Source of the DNA: Caprimulgus europaeus
Taxonomy: Eukaryota; Chordata; Aves; Caprimulgiformes; Caprimulgidae
Reading direction: 5' to 3'
NCBI GenBank assembly: GCA_907165065.1
Contig: OU015523.1
Span: 123,751,023-123,815,022, forward strand
Length of the DNA: 64,000 nt
In this document: in pieces, positions 1 to 13,154 of the stretch
Position numbering within the stretch: position 1 is the stretch's first letter
How the letters are laid out: every line of letters begins with the position of its first letter
Program-made: the position numbers and the translations under genes
Notes under the pieces: model-generated
The model's database searches: none
What the model saw: the letters and a program-made list of their open reading frames with translations, nothing else
What the model was told of the DNA's origin: nothing

Positions 1-1700
1 CGGCAAGACTCAATGAGGGCCCTCAGCCCTCCTAGGAAGACTCGGGTCTATTTGCAAGCTCAGATCAGCTGCATGTGCACAGACAACAGGTCCAGGCACG
101 TGAGAAGAAGGAGACATCCAGGAATGGCTGCACTGCCAGCTAGCCCATGACTCATGGGATAACCACATCCCTCATCTGTGCAAGCTGCAATCACTCACCC
201 TCTGCCCTCATTTCTCCTTCAAGACAAGCAGAACGTCCACAAAACCAAGACCTGCCTCTTGCTGTGCCCACAGAGCACACCCTGGTCCTGCAACCCACAT
301 CAGTAGAGGCTGCCAATACTGATGCTGCAGCAGCTGCTAATGGGGTACAAGACCTTAATTCAGTTCACCACAGAAAAATCCAACCCTGCATGATTTATGG
401 TGCTGATGGAGGTCATCATCATCTACCCTGATGGAGGGTAGCTTCAGAGGAGAGCCTTGATTTCTCAAGGGGAGTGTAAGGTGCAGAGCCTGAAAGAAGA
501 TCTTGGAAAGCTGAAGGTAAAAGGAAAAGTCCTGTGAAAGCTGAAGGTAAAAGGAAAAGTCCTGTGGACCTCATTTGCAGGAAAATATCAGACATGTCAC
601 CAACATACAGGGACACAAAAGCCACCTGCAGCAGGATGGTCCTGTCTGAGCTGGGCCAGATGTTTGCAGCCCCAGTCATGGCTTGTGCTGGCTGGGATGA
701 GTTTGACTTAATGCTTGAGGGATGTTCTCAGTAGGAGACACCTTTCACCTTCCCAGCAAGTCTGAGCTGTGTGGAAACCAGAATCCTGTGTTGAAACCAT
801 ACCAAATGTAGGGCTTTCCATGGTTCCATTAGACATTTGCACTGACCTTCATTAAAGGATCAACAGGAATTTGGAAACCTGGGTGCAGTTTTCAGTTGCA
901 CCAGGGCATGTAACCTCACCCAGAGACTGCTGAGCTCCTCCTTGAATGAGTCTGTTTCTACAGTTCCCCACTTTGGGAGGCAGAGATCCTTGCTGACACA
1001 GATGGGATGGGACCTTCTGATGCTCAGAGTCCTCCTCCTGCCTAGCCACCACCCAGGCTAGTCCATACTGTCCCAAAGTTGTCTCAAAGTCAGTTTTTTC
1101 TCTCTAGTACCCTTACTCCCCCTTCCCTCTCCAGACTCCCTTCATATTTTTAGACAACAATGTCTCATCCTTTATTTTTCCAGACTAAACAAATTATTTT
1201 CACTTGGAACCACAAAGCCCTCCAAAAGCCACCCAGGCACCCCTTGTCCCAGGCAGGCCCAGCTACTGTACGTGCTTGTCTACCATGTGCTTTAAGACCT
1301 CCAGGGATGAGAACTGTGAACTCTCTCTACTCTCTCCTCTCTTCACCCTAATGTCTGATGTTCATGGGTAGGATTTAAGCCTGTGACATCTCCTTCTATG
1401 CATCCTGGGCATGGAAAAGTTTCTTTCTTTCCTCTTTGTACCAGCTTTTTCTATGTATTTGAGACATTTTATGTCTCTGATTGGTTTCTTCTGGCTAAAA
1501 ATCCCATTTCATTCCCTCTTTCCCCAGAAATTGCATTTTTCTGATTGCCAGTCTCTCCCATGACTTTCTTCCCAGTTTCCCATTGGTCTCTCTGTTTTGA
1601 TATCTACACTGGGGTGCATGAAGTTCAACAGCCAAAGGCTCCCCAAGGCATACAACTGCTGGACATACATCCCAGGATGATGCTCAACTATTTTTCACAT
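1..1700. other. Unique sequence without a recognised gene
   Basis: No CR1 signature, splice-bounded exon or RNA gene is visible here. The only structure is a perfect 30-bp direct repeat in two copies (506-535 and 536-565). Open frames are short and have no family resemblance. Confidence 0.5.
506..565. repeat. 30-bp tandem direct repeat, two copies
   Basis: The 30-bp unit starting GAAAGCTGAAGG occurs twice head to tail without mismatches. It is purine-rich. The function is unknown and it may be a recent slippage product. Confidence 0.8.
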
Positions 1701-1775
1701 CATAGAATCATAGGATGGTTTGGGTTGGAAGGGACCTTAAAGATCATCTCATTCCAACCTCAAGATGTCAAGACC
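1701..1775 (-). mobile_element. CR1 LINE 3' end, short fragment
   Basis: Reads as the reverse complement of the CR1 3' terminus: the tail octamer (ATTCTATG type) followed by the GGTTTGGGTTGGAAGGGACC block and 'AAAGATCATCT'. Similarity fades after about 75 bp. Confidence 0.8.
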
Positions 1776-2436
1776 ATCTTCTTTACCTGGCATCCAGCAA
1801 GCGATGGATCAATGTCTCCTCTCCAAACCTATCATGTCTTGAAGATCCCCTCACTACTCAGCAGCATGTGTTCCAGGTTGACTGGGTTTTTCTTGATGCC
1901 AACTGCAGGAGCGGTACGTGGCATTTCAATGAACTTCAGCAGGGCCTTAGTTTTTCCTTTAGAAATACTTTTTAAATGGAAATTATAGAGTTTAAGGCTG
2001 CAGATTACAGTGGGCCAACCCAGCATAGATTCAACCCAAAAAACATCCACTTGGGGCAACCAAAAGAAGGTTGAAACAGCTCTGAGCTATGAACTCAACC
2101 CAAGAATGCATCTGCTATATGCCCAGCTGGGCTTTCTTTTTAGTGTGAGATGTGCATTTTATGGAAGAGCTTTAGATCCAGCACCCTGCATGTGAAGCCA
2201 GCATCTGATTCAACTAGGAATGGAAGTGCAGATCTCAGTACCAAATTCAAATCTCTGCTTTGCTCAAATGTATCTCCAGGTTGATCCATGACAGAGACAA
2301 AAATCTAGTCACTTGTGCTTGGTGTAAGTCCTCTGGGACTTGGACCTGTTTCTGGTTTAAAAAGACACAAAGTGAAGAGAATATACCAGGAGGAAGAGCA
2401 GCCTGGCTTAAGAAACATGATGTCTTGCACCCAGGG
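1776..2436. other. Unique sequence, nothing recognised
   Basis: No repeat family or coding exon is recognised between two CR1 fragments. Confidence 0.4.
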
Positions 2437-2925
2437 ATCACAGAATCACAGAATCACAGAATGTCAGGGATTGGAAGGGACCTCGAAAGCTCATCCAGTC
2501 CAATCCCCCTGCTGGAGCAGGAACACCTGGATGAGTTCACACAGGAAGGCATCCAGGCAGGTCTTGAATGTCTCCAGAGAAGGAGACTCCACACCCTCCC
2601 TGGGCAGCCTGCCCAGGGCTCTGTCACCCTCACAGTAAGAAGTTCCTTCTCAATTTAAGCAGAACCTCCTGTGTTCCAGCTCACACCCATTGCCCCTTGT
2701 CCTATCACTGGACACCACTGTGAAGAGCCTGGCCCATCCTCCTGACACTCACCCTTCAATATTTATAAACATTAATGAGGTCCCCCCTCAGCCTCCTCTT
2801 CTCCAAGCTCAAGAGCCCCAGCTCCCTCAGCCTTTCCTCATCAGGGAGATGCTCCACTCCTTCATCATCTTGGTGGCTCTGTGCTGGACTCTCTCCAACA
2901 GCTCCCTGTCCTTCTTATGGGATGC
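2437..2925 (-). mobile_element. CR1 LINE fragment, 3' end type B
   Basis: Begins with three copies of the CR1 tail (ATCACAGA) and the type-B junction 'TCAGGGATTGGAAGGGACC'. It continues into the 3' UTR and the end of ORF2 and is 5'-truncated near 2925. Reverse orientation. Confidence 0.92.
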
Positions 2926-3888
2926 AATGGAGCAAGGCAGAAAGCATACTTGGAGCTGAGTTTAATTCCAGAGCAGCAAAAATTCAGGAGGCTTGCACTG
3001 TTCAGACCTGTGAGGTTGCCATAACAGAGGAATTTTCCTGACATCTTTTTAGAGATACTCCCTACATGCTGGCAGAGGAGAGCTCTGCAGGTGGAGGAGA
3101 CATCCATGAAACCACAGTGAGCTCTGACCCTCCTCAGTCTCCCTCTCTAACCCAACAGAAGAATGTTAATTTAATACAGAAAACAAGCATGGGCAGAAGA
3201 CCTGGGTTCTGGAGATGACATCCAAGGTCCAAAGGGCTGAAGACTGGTCTCCAACACATCCTAGTAAGTGGTCCACAATCTCCACAGGCCTGTGGAAGTA
3301 TTCCCAATGAAGTCTGGGCCAAAGAGGCCTTGGGAGCTCAGGAGTGGATGCTGCAGTCTGAAATTGTCTCTGATATAATCTGGGTTCAGCTGTGCCAAGA
3401 GTGGCATGTGGAGGTGACCCTTCACAGGCTGTGGGACATGTGTGAGACTGGCAGGTCAGGGGAGAGGATGCCTGAGCATTTAGAGCACTAGATTGGGCAT
3501 TGGATGTCTGGATTTGCATTCCTCCCCTGTCAGACTCCCTGGATGCTCAAATTGGTCTCTGACAGCCAGCAGCAGCAGCAGGAGTTTGGTGCCTCCAAGG
3601 ATTTGGGCTGGTTTCTCTGTGCCACCCAGAAGAGGTGGTATCCCAAAGGGTCTGTGCTACAGCTCTAAACCTTTTTTGATCTGCTGCAAGCACCCTTCCA
3701 GATACATCCAATGATCTCATTTGCCTTTGCTCGTGCAGCCTCCTGCCATCATGGCACTGATGTTCAGATCTGCTTTGGGAAGCTTTCTCTCTACCACTGG
3801 CTGCTCAGGAGAGAAATTCCTATGGGAACAAAGTCCCAGCCCATCCAACTCCACCCAGGAGAAAAGTCCAAGGGTAGAAACACAGAAT
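2926..3888. other. Unique sequence, nothing recognised
   Basis: No repeat signature or supported exon. The open frames here are short and show no family motif. Confidence 0.4.
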
Positions 3889-4175
3889 CATAGGATCATA
3901 GAATGGTTTGGGTTGGAAGGGACCTCAAAGCTCCTCCAGTCCCAACCCCCCTGCCAGCAGCAGGGACACCTTCCACTAGACCAGGTTGCTCAAAGCCTCA
4001 GCCAACCTGGCCCAGAACACTTCCAGGGAGGAGCAGCCACAGCTTCTCTGGCCAACCTGGGACAGGGTCTCACCACCCTCACAGCAAAGAATTTCTTCCT
4101 CACATCTCAGCTCCAGCTCCCCTCTGACACTTTCAAGCCATCACCCATTGTCCTATCACTACACTCCCTGACAAA
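3889..4175 (-). mobile_element. CR1 LINE fragment, 3' end type A
   Basis: Starts with the CR1 tail and GGTTTGGGTTGGAAGGGACC, then the type-A block 'CCAGCAGCAGGGACACC' and 'AGACCAGGTTGCTCAAAGCC'. It is truncated after the '...TCCTATCACTACA' segment. Reverse orientation. Confidence 0.92.
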
Positions 4176-5949
4176 GAGTACAGCAGAGAGGGACATAGGT
4201 ACAGCAGAGACATGTCCCCATCTCCTGGGTTGTTATCTTCCATGCTTTTCATTCACCAATTTGCTCTTTTATTCCCCCCCCCCACCCTGTACAGACACAG
4301 ATTGAATGTCAGTGGAAAATAATTCCTTTAATGAGTGTGCTGGGCTAGATCAGCTGACTGGGTTTGCTGCAGTAAATCTCGTGGTCACCCAACCCTAAAG
4401 GCTCAGTGGTGTCTGTCTAAGCCTTTCCATTTACAGGTCAGAGATGGGAGCCAAGAGGATGGAAATAAAGTGTTTGCAAGCAAAAGGCCAAAGGGTTTCG
4501 AGGTGGAACAAGACTCCCCAGAGAAAATGGGCTGTGGTTGCTGGCAGGTTTGTATGGTGGGTAGTAAGCACGTGTCCAGGCATGAAATGGAGCTGATCAA
4601 ACATCCCTGTGTGCATCTGATGAGTTTTCTGCTCAGAGGTCAAGGGAAGGGCTGTGCTGTGCAATGAGCTCTGGGCAGCAGGAGAAAAGCACTGAGGTTC
4701 CTCCAGAAAGACAAACTCATGGTGAGGCTGGGACCTCCCTTCCAGGCTTGGTTGGGGATGCTGGAAGAGTGAAACCACCTCGCTGCCTCCTTGATGGATC
4801 CTGGCTCATCTCCTTGACCCCACATCTCACCACCCTGTTGCACAGAAGTAGAAATTGAGCTCCAGGATAAATCCCAGCTGTCTCCAAGGTGGGATGCAGC
4901 GTTGGCTTTCCCCATGAGCTGCCACACCGTGGTAAAGCAGATCTCCAGTTGAAAGCAGGACCCTGAGATGTTGCTCCTCAGGAAGCCAGCCTGTGGATGA
5001 ACTGTGTCAGTGATGTCTTTAATTCTCCCTTCTTTCAACATATTCCTGCTGGAAGCATCATATCCTTAAGGAAGGAGAGCGTGAAGCACCTGGAGATGTG
5101 TGCATAGGCACTCAGATGCCTGGTAAATCACCCCAGACAGGCTGTACTAATTATGACAGGCTCTAATTGCTCTGTCCTGCAAATATATCAGGTAAAACTC
5201 ATTGCTTCAGGTGGTTCTTCCAACACAAGGGACCTCAGACCCGGTCTGAGTTACTCCATAGGGATTTTCCTAACTGCTAGCAATTCCAAAGTCAGGAGAG
5301 GAGGAGATCTGAGCAGGAACTGCTCCTGATGCTTTGTTTAAAATGTCCATTCCCTGAACATAGGATGTTTCCTGACAGATCTGCAGGGGTTTGCAGGTTG
5401 ATCAGGAGGTTTTGCTGGCATTTGCACGGACACCACGGAGGCTGTCAGCTCCGATCATGCACTGCACGGCTCGGGGCTGGTTGGCCATTCAGAAAACATT
5501 TGGTCTCCATCCAGTCCAGATCGAGCTAATTCAAGAAAATAAAACACTTCCCTACAAGCCAAAATCCCCTTTTTTTGGCTGATATTTGATCTGAGGCTCT
5601 AGTTGGAGATCAGACCTGGGTGGGAGACCATAAACACATCACTGCAAGCTCCATCTGATGGCTCCAACCCTTTTTTTTTCTGGTTGCTAGTGCCTTGTAG
5701 GAAGCCTTGGGTTGGGCTGTGCACCCTGCCACGTCCCTCAAGGACACATGAACATGCCTCAGAAGCAGGAGATCTGGCACCTCATGGCATAGTGACTAAC
5801 AGCTACAGCAAGGGAGGTCAGAATGTGTCTCTTCTCAATATAGCCACCAATTTTGAGGCGTTTTGGGATACCCAGAAGATGCCTGGACCTTGATTTTTCC
5901 ACCCAAAAGGACTGACAAGCTAGAATAAGGACAAAACAGAGCACAGAAG
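4176..5949. other. Unique sequence, nothing recognised
   Basis: About 1.8 kb without a repeat family I recognise and without a supported exon. It has a short C-run near 4274-4284. An open frame of 133 codons on the minus strand (4640-5041) has no family motif and is not called. Confidence 0.4.
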
Positions 5950-6303
5950 GTCATAGAATCATTTGGTTGGAAAAGACCTTTGACATCATCAAGCCCAACT
6001 GTACCTGTCCACTGCTAAATCAGATCTCTGAGCACCTCATCTACCCATCTTTTAAATCCCTCCAGGGATGGGGACTCCACCACTGCCCTGGGCAACCCCT
6101 TCCAATGCCTCAGAACCCTTTCAGCAAAGAAATTCTTCCTCACATCCCATCTCAACTGCCCTGGCCACAACTGGAGGCCATTTCCTCTTGTCCTGTCCCT
6201 TGCTCCTTGGTTGAACAGACCCACCCCCACCTCTCTGCACCCTCCTCCAAGGGACTTGGACAGAGCCACAAGGTCTCCCCTCAGCCTCCTTTTCTCTAGG
6301 CTT
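5950..6303 (-). mobile_element. CR1 LINE fragment, 3' end type C
   Basis: CR1 tail followed by the type-C junction 'GGTTGGAAAAGACCTTTGA', then the conserved 'GATGGGGACTCCACCACTGC' block. It is 5'-truncated at 'CTTTTCTCTAGGCTTA'. Reverse orientation. Confidence 0.92.
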
Positions 6304-6651
6304 AAAAATACTACCAGCACCATCATCCTCACACCAGGGCTTAAACTGCACATACCCTGAGCCACCTGTGACATGGTGGGATGTGGTGTTTTCTTCTCTT
6401 TACATCACTCAGAAATGCTCTGAGCTCCATGTTTGCTCCAACACTGGGTGCCAAAGGGTTTCTGTGACTGCAGGATTGGTCCTGCAGCTCCCTGAGGGGC
6501 TGCCCTTGGATCTACAGGGGGATTCTTCCTCCAGTGAAACTCAGAGAAAAGGGCAAGGTGGGAAGAGAGAGAACATTGAGCATAGAAGGCTTTAAAAATA
6601 CAAGAAACAGAGAGGATGGGCTGGATGAGATTCAGTAGCTATGAAAGAAAT
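6304..6651. other. Short unique spacer
   Basis: Spacer between two CR1 fragments. No feature is recognised. Confidence 0.4.
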
Positions 6652-6801
6652 CACAGAATCCCAGAATGGTTTGGGTTGGAAGGGACCTTAAAGCTCATCC
6701 AGTCCCAACCCCCCTGCCAGCAGCAGGGACACCTTCCACTAGACCAGGTTGCTCAAAGCCTCAGCCAACCTGGCCTTGAACACTTCCAGGGAGGAAGTGG
6801 G
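6652..6801 (-). mobile_element. CR1 LINE fragment, 3' end type A, very short
   Basis: Type-A CR1 tail and the GGTTTGGGTTGGAAGGGACC block through 'GAACACTTCCAGGGAGGA', then abrupt loss of similarity. Reverse orientation. Confidence 0.9.
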
Positions 6802-9800
6802 TGATCAAATGGGATCATACAGATCAAATCAGCATGCTGCAAGGTAAATTTAGATCCTGTTCCTACAAGGAACTTGTTTTACAAGAGCAGAGAATCCTGC
6901 AGGTGCTTCAGAGAGAAGGAGAAGGACTCCCTCTCTCTGCCCTCTGGTAGAACAGCAGCATTGACCAAAGCTTTGCAAATGAAATCTGAAAGGATTGGTC
7001 CTTTTCCCCCTGGCAGCTCTCCAGCCACTCTGCCCCAAGCCTGGAGCGTTGCATGGGGTTGTTGTGACCCAAGTGCAGTGTCCTCCTTGGTCCCACGGTC
7101 CTGATCTCACAGAGGTGTGGGTTGTGGAAGATTGGAGACAGCCATGCCACGCACCCAGAGCACGATGTGGGAGCTGGGCAGTGGGGGGAGCAGCGAGACT
7201 GTAAGATGGACCATGGTGTAGGGATGGGTGGGTGTTCACCAGCCCAGGTCTCCATGCTGCTGGCAGCCAGGGCAGAGCTTCCCTGGGGGACAAGACTTAG
7301 GGTCCTGCCAGCCCCACCTCTGTGGAGAAGGACATTGGATGGGTGTAGCTGGGACGTGGTGCTCCACGGAAAGGGGACATGGTGGAGGTGGGTGAGAGCT
7401 GTGTTTGGACACTGCTCAGTGAGGAACCCTGCAAGGCAGGGGCATGGGGGGAGTCTCTGCAGGGAAAAGCCCTGCCCAGGGCTGATGTCTCACCACCAGA
7501 ATGGAAACAGGATCTAAACTGATCCTGCAGCAGGATAATTTGATCTCTGTGCTCCCATCTCTCTGTCAGCTACTGAATCTCATCCAGCCCATCTCTTCTG
7601 TCTCTACTATTTTTAAATCCATCTATTCCCACTGGTGTCTCTTGCTTTGGTGCAGCCTTTTCCATATGTTTCACTGATACTTCCAGCCCGGAAAATCCCC
7701 CTAAATATAGTTCTCCCAAGGGTAGGCATCAGCTCCATCAGGGATCAGAAGTTGTTCAGAAAGAGCAGTACAGGAATTGTGCTGTTTCTTGTGGGTTTAT
7801 GGCACTTTTTGAAGCATGGAAGATGTCAACCACAGCCACACGCAGTCAGAAGTGAATTCCAGTGCAGGATTCAGGGCGTGGGATTGAGGCTGGGACAAGC
7901 AAGAGAAACTCTGGTGGCCATCAAGGCTGGGGGAGGTGTTTGCCTTGATCTCATCTCCAAGGACAGTGACCATGCTGGCCTAGGGATGCAGGGGTGACAT
8001 CCAGGCACACAATATTCTGTTTATCTGAAGCAAGAGAGTTGAGGTTCTCCAGTTAATAGGAAAAGACAGGTAATGAGGTCCTACAGGACCTACTGGAGAT
8101 CATGGTGCCATGATGCCTAGTGTTTCTCTGAAACCTCCTGTCCATGAGGATTTATTTGCACCAACTCTGCATCAGTCCTTTGGTGCCCAAGATGGTTCCT
8201 GGCAGGGATTTTTGGATGTCTACCTACCCTGATGCCTGGTAACCCACCTACCACTTTATAGCCCCTTCCACATGGTGACACAGACCTCTGTGTAATTGTG
8301 GCTCATCCTACCATCAGGAAAGCTTGAGGCAGTGGTGAGTCTCTTGATTCAAAAGGAACGTGGTGACTCAGTGGCAGAGCCCAGAGCAGATTCATCTCAC
8401 ATCCCACATTTTGTGACCTTGCTTCCAGCAGATCAAATGATTTCATTACCTGGAATTAAGGAGAAAATCATCATTCAAGAGTTAATTCATCAAGACAGGT
8501 GCTGTGACAGTGACTGAAGAGATTTCTAAATTTGGAGAGTGCTTGAAAAATGAAGACAAAAATGGAGGAACCAGCTAAGCAGTTTGTTTCAGTGTCTTCA
8601 ATTTGTTTCTATTTTCTTTGTCCTAAATATATTAAATGTCCCTTCAGAAGAATAGAGAAACAAAAAAAGAAACAAAATGTTTCCTTCAAATTAAGTGTTG
8701 TTGATTTTCTTTTGGCTAGAGAATTGCCCTTTTTTACTTGATTTGGCCCAAATGAACAATTTATTTGATCTCATGGAGTTGCCTTTGTGAGAAAAACCTC
8801 CACTTCTCCCAAAATGGTGCTTGTAACATCAGAGGAGGTTTGTGAAGCTCCTCCACTGCTAACAGGGATCCATTTCAAGCAGGTAATTCTTCCCACCATG
8901 GGCATGTAGGATAAATAATCCCAGCAAGGACAGGAGATTTGATGAAACACTGAACATTTCATTTTGAAAGCCACGTTGAGTTGTGTAGGGTCATGATACT
9001 TCCAGATACTTCCACCACCACTGAGACCAGTAAAGCTTACCTCCATGGGTTGCAGAGGAGGGATGAGAAACCAGCTTCATCCATACCTAGCATCCAGTAT
9101 TTGCCATCCAACTTCTGGCTGCTCATCACTGGAGACCCTCATCAGACTCTTGCTCCAGATCAGTGAGCAACCCCCAACAACCCCTACATGGGGGTTCAGC
9201 TTTCTGCATGCCCAGAGATGGTGCTGACCCCATCCCAGGGGACCAGATTTTGTGACCTTGGTGACCACAACAGTGACATTTGATGCACACATCAGTTTTT
9301 GCCTTTGTTTTCATGAGGTTGGGCTAAGAGCTTTCCACCAACATGGCAAGAGCAGACTGGAAACATGAGCCACCAGCTCCCAGGCTCTGCTCTTTCAGCC
9401 TGTTCTCACTGCTGCATCCACATGTTTACCTCTTGCTCCACTTGAGGTCCAAACATGCTTCTTTGTAAGGTACATCCCAACTACAACTCAATTCTCTTTG
9501 GTGACCATGGAATGAATCAAACACAGGAGACCTTCCCAGAATCAAGGCCAACTCTAGCACCCAAAAGCACTCCCAGTAATTTTTTCCACAGGGGAAAATC
9601 AAGATGTTTCTGTCCTGGGTTTCTAAATGCCTTGACTGTGCTGCCCACTTCCCAGGGTGATGGTGATGCCACAGGAAAATTGAGGTCCACCCACCAGCTG
9701 TTAAGATAGACAGGCAACCCAGTCATCTGCCTGTACTTCCTAACACCAGCAACAACCAAATAATTCACCACCAAATCCAACTGTGAGCAGATTGGTCCTG

Positions 9801-10374
9801 GATTTGCATGAGCAGGACATGGTGTGAAGAAGAGTGAAGATGGAGTGGAGATAAGGGAGAAGGAATAGGGCAGATCCTTTGGTGGGCCATCCCTTTAGGC
9901 TTGGAGTCTCAGCAGGGATGGGGAAATCCTGTCCCTCTGACACCTTTGCTGTGCCAACTGCCCACTCCTGAAGTGCACCAGGATCAATGAAAGGTCAATG
10001 TCAAGCAAGCCTCCATTTTCACTGCACCATAAGATGTTCTCCAACCTTCAATGTTCACTCCCAAATAGCCACTGATAGGAATTCTCCAGGTGTACAATGC
10101 TCCCAGACTTCAGACATCCCAAGATGCACCATCACAGGAGAAAAACACAATCCAGACAGGAGGTGGATTAGCATCTGGAGGTCAAGCCTAGACAGAGGGT
10201 CTATGTGTGCCCTAACACAAGACCTGATCTCAGATTTCCTCCATGGTCCAAAGAAGGACCTAGATTCATCTTATGAGGTTCTTATCCCTTAGGAGAGACC
10301 CACACATTTAATTTAGAGGCTTGAAAGATTCTGAGGCCTTTGGATCTGATAACCAAAGTGAAAGTCTGAAGAGA
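6802..10374. other. 3.6 kb of unique sequence without a recognised gene
   Basis: The longest repeat-free stretch of the left third. I looked for splice-bounded frames, CpG clusters and RNA gene motifs and saw none. Part of it (about 8500-8770) is AT-rich. Confidence 0.4.
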
Positions 10375-10763
10375 AGAACTTGGGAGTCTGAAGAGAAGGC
10401 TCCAGGGAGAGCTTCTAGTGGCCTCCCAGTGCCTGAAGGGGCTCCAGGAAGGCTGGGGAGGGACTTTGGCCAAGGGCAGGGAGTGAGAGAACAAGGGGTG
10501 ATGGCTTGAAAGTGTCAGAGGGGAGCTGGAGCTGAGATGTGAGGGAGAAATTGTTTGGTGTGAGGGTGGTGAGACCCTGTCTCAGGTTGCCCAGAGAAGC
10601 TGTGGCTGCTCCTCCCTGGAAGTGTTCTCGGCCAGGTTGGATGAGGCTTTGAGCAACCTGGTCTAGTGGAAGGTGTCCCTGCTGCTGGCAGGGGGGTTGG
10701 AACTGGATGAGCTTTAAGGTCCCTTCCAACCCAAACCAGTCTGGGATTCCATGATTCTCTGGA
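10375..10763 (+). mobile_element. CR1 LINE fragment, 3' end type A
   Basis: Runs from 'AGAGAAGGCTCCAGGGAGAG' through the end of ORF2 to 'GGTCCCTTCCAACCCAAACC' and the tail 'GGGATTCCATGATTCT'. Forward orientation, 5'-truncated. Confidence 0.92.
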
Positions 10764-13154
10764 AGTCACAGCTCAACATGCCCTGGCTGTGAATTATCCC
10801 CTGCTAGTCGCTATGGGAATTTTGTATGAGTCCCACCACAGAGAAGATGTCCCACATGCTCAAAGCAGAGGCCCAGTGGCCATGGAAGAGATGGAGAAAT
10901 GACTTTTCTCTAACTCCTGCCATTGTGGCCAGGCAGAGAATGGGAAAGGGTTAAAAAACAACTTTAAAAGTTGAAAAATAAAAGCAAGCAGAAAGAAAAA
11001 AAAATTGAGACAAAGGGATGCTCATGGAGGATTCCTGGAAAAAAAAGTGAAATCAAACGTGGACATGTGGCATTGGAAGGTGTTCATGAATCAAGGTGAA
11101 CAAGAGACACCAGACATTCTGCATTTGACTCTGCAAACCCCTCATCACAAGTGTGTTCACTGAGAAAGATTCCCATGTCACTGTGATTTCCCACATGGAT
11201 GCTTTGTCTCTGAAGAGGTGCCAAGGAGTTCTCCTAGAAAAGGACCATGAAGGGAATGCTTGTTAGGTGGCTTATAGACACAACCCCAAAGGAGGCTGCT
11301 GGGGCAGGAACCATTTATGGGCTTGACCAAAAACTGGGATTTGGGATCTGGAGATCTCCCAGCTGTCTCCACCTGGGAGTAGATTGATAAATTGTACAAT
11401 GTAGAAATTCCAGGTTCATTGTGTGTCCGTTGGAAACTGTGGTCACCAACAACGACAGCTGGGGATTGCCAGATCCAACAGATGCCTGTGGCCTTGGAAG
11501 GTCAGGATTTGAGTGTTTCCCTTTAAATAAACTGGAACCCTTGGTTCACATCCTGAACTATTCAAAGCTCAGGAGCTGCCTTACATTCTTCGCTGCTTCT
11601 TCTCTATGTTCGGGCAGCAAATGAGCCTGAAATAAATCCCAGCTGGATGGGGCTGAGCCAGATCCACACAGAGGAGGAGAAGGGCAGCTGTAAGAGGCTT
11701 TGATGTCCTTCTAACTCCAGCATCCTCCTGGGTATCAAACCAGGAGTGATCACAGGGGGATTCAGGTCTTGTTGTCAAAGCCAACAAGAGTCCAGAAGTG
11801 CATATGATTTTACAGCCTGAATCCAAGCAGTTTGTGCATGGCTGGGAAACATCCAACATCCCCCTGAAGGTAACCAGGAGCGAAACAACGCTCCTCATTC
11901 ATCTAATCCTCCTACCCCACCTCTCCCACGCTGGCTCAACCACCTCTGCCCTACAATGAACAAGAGACCCTGTGTGCAAAACCAAATTCATCAGCTCCAA
12001 TACCTCCTCCAGTGTTGGAAACAGCCTGTCAACCCCCAGGTGCTATGTAAGAAATGTTTAATCTGCTGTGTGTTGGGCCAAGAGCATGAATGGTGCTGCC
12101 TTTGAGCAGCTCCATAGCTGGAGGTGCAGAGAGAGGTGGTTTGTGCATCTCCTCCCACTGGAGAAACAGACAGCTCCTTGCTTCAAGCAAAATCTGGGTA
12201 TCCACGTTGGAGAAGGGTCATGGATCATGGTCCCGTGGTGTGAGGGGCTACAAGAACACAAGGCAAGAGCCTGCTCCTGCTTGGGGAAGAAGAGAAGACA
12301 AGGGCTGCTCTGTGGCTGTGAGGACCACGTAGCCTGAGATCCATCTCTGTGGGATGAGATTTGAGTTGGGGGAATCACAAGGGTCAGTCCTGCTTAGGTA
12401 CAGCTGGAAAAGAGCATCTCCACATCCTGGGGTACTCATGGAGTGAGAAGAAGCCTCTGTGACTCCCTGTAATAAAGAACTCTGCACCCTTTTGGAGAAA
12501 AAAAAGCAGCACAAACCAGTAAAACTGGTACAGACTCATGGTGCAGGACACCTGGCTTCTGGTTCTGCCCCAGAATTGCACTCTGTGCCTCAGTTTCCCC
12601 AACTCTTAATTCAGGACACTCAGCCTTGCCTAATTTTATAAAATCTTCAGACATCTGCAGATGCAGATCTTCATATGTGATGAGTCAGATCCTCCCTCGT
12701 GTGACTCAGCTCACAGATGCTGAGCCCTGCATCATCATGACCATCTCCTACTGAACAGCTACGGAGCTTCCCCTGCTCCAGGATCCCTATTTGCTATTCT
12801 TACTGCAGCAACACAGCCACAGACATCTCCTGAGTGCCTGGCTGTTCCCACAACTAAATACTTCTGTGAGTTTCTAGACATGTTTGAGAAGACCAGGAGA
12901 AAAAATCTAGATGAAACCCTTTAGTAGCAACACAGGGGTCATCACAACATCTTCACCAGCGTGTTATGAATTAATATAATCCCTGATCTATGCAATGATG
13001 TAGGAGAGAGACAAAGGCCAGGGTATATTTACCTGCAGTGGCCAAATGGTTGTCAAGGTTCACAGTAGCTAATTTCACTGTAGGAACAGCCAAAAGGCAC
13101 TTCCACCACCTCCATCCCATCCCAGGTACTGCCACCACCAGCAGCGCTGAATCT
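10764..13154. other. Unique sequence, nothing recognised
   Basis: About 2.4 kb with no repeat or exon that can be supported. There is an A-rich patch at 10960-11050. Confidence 0.4.
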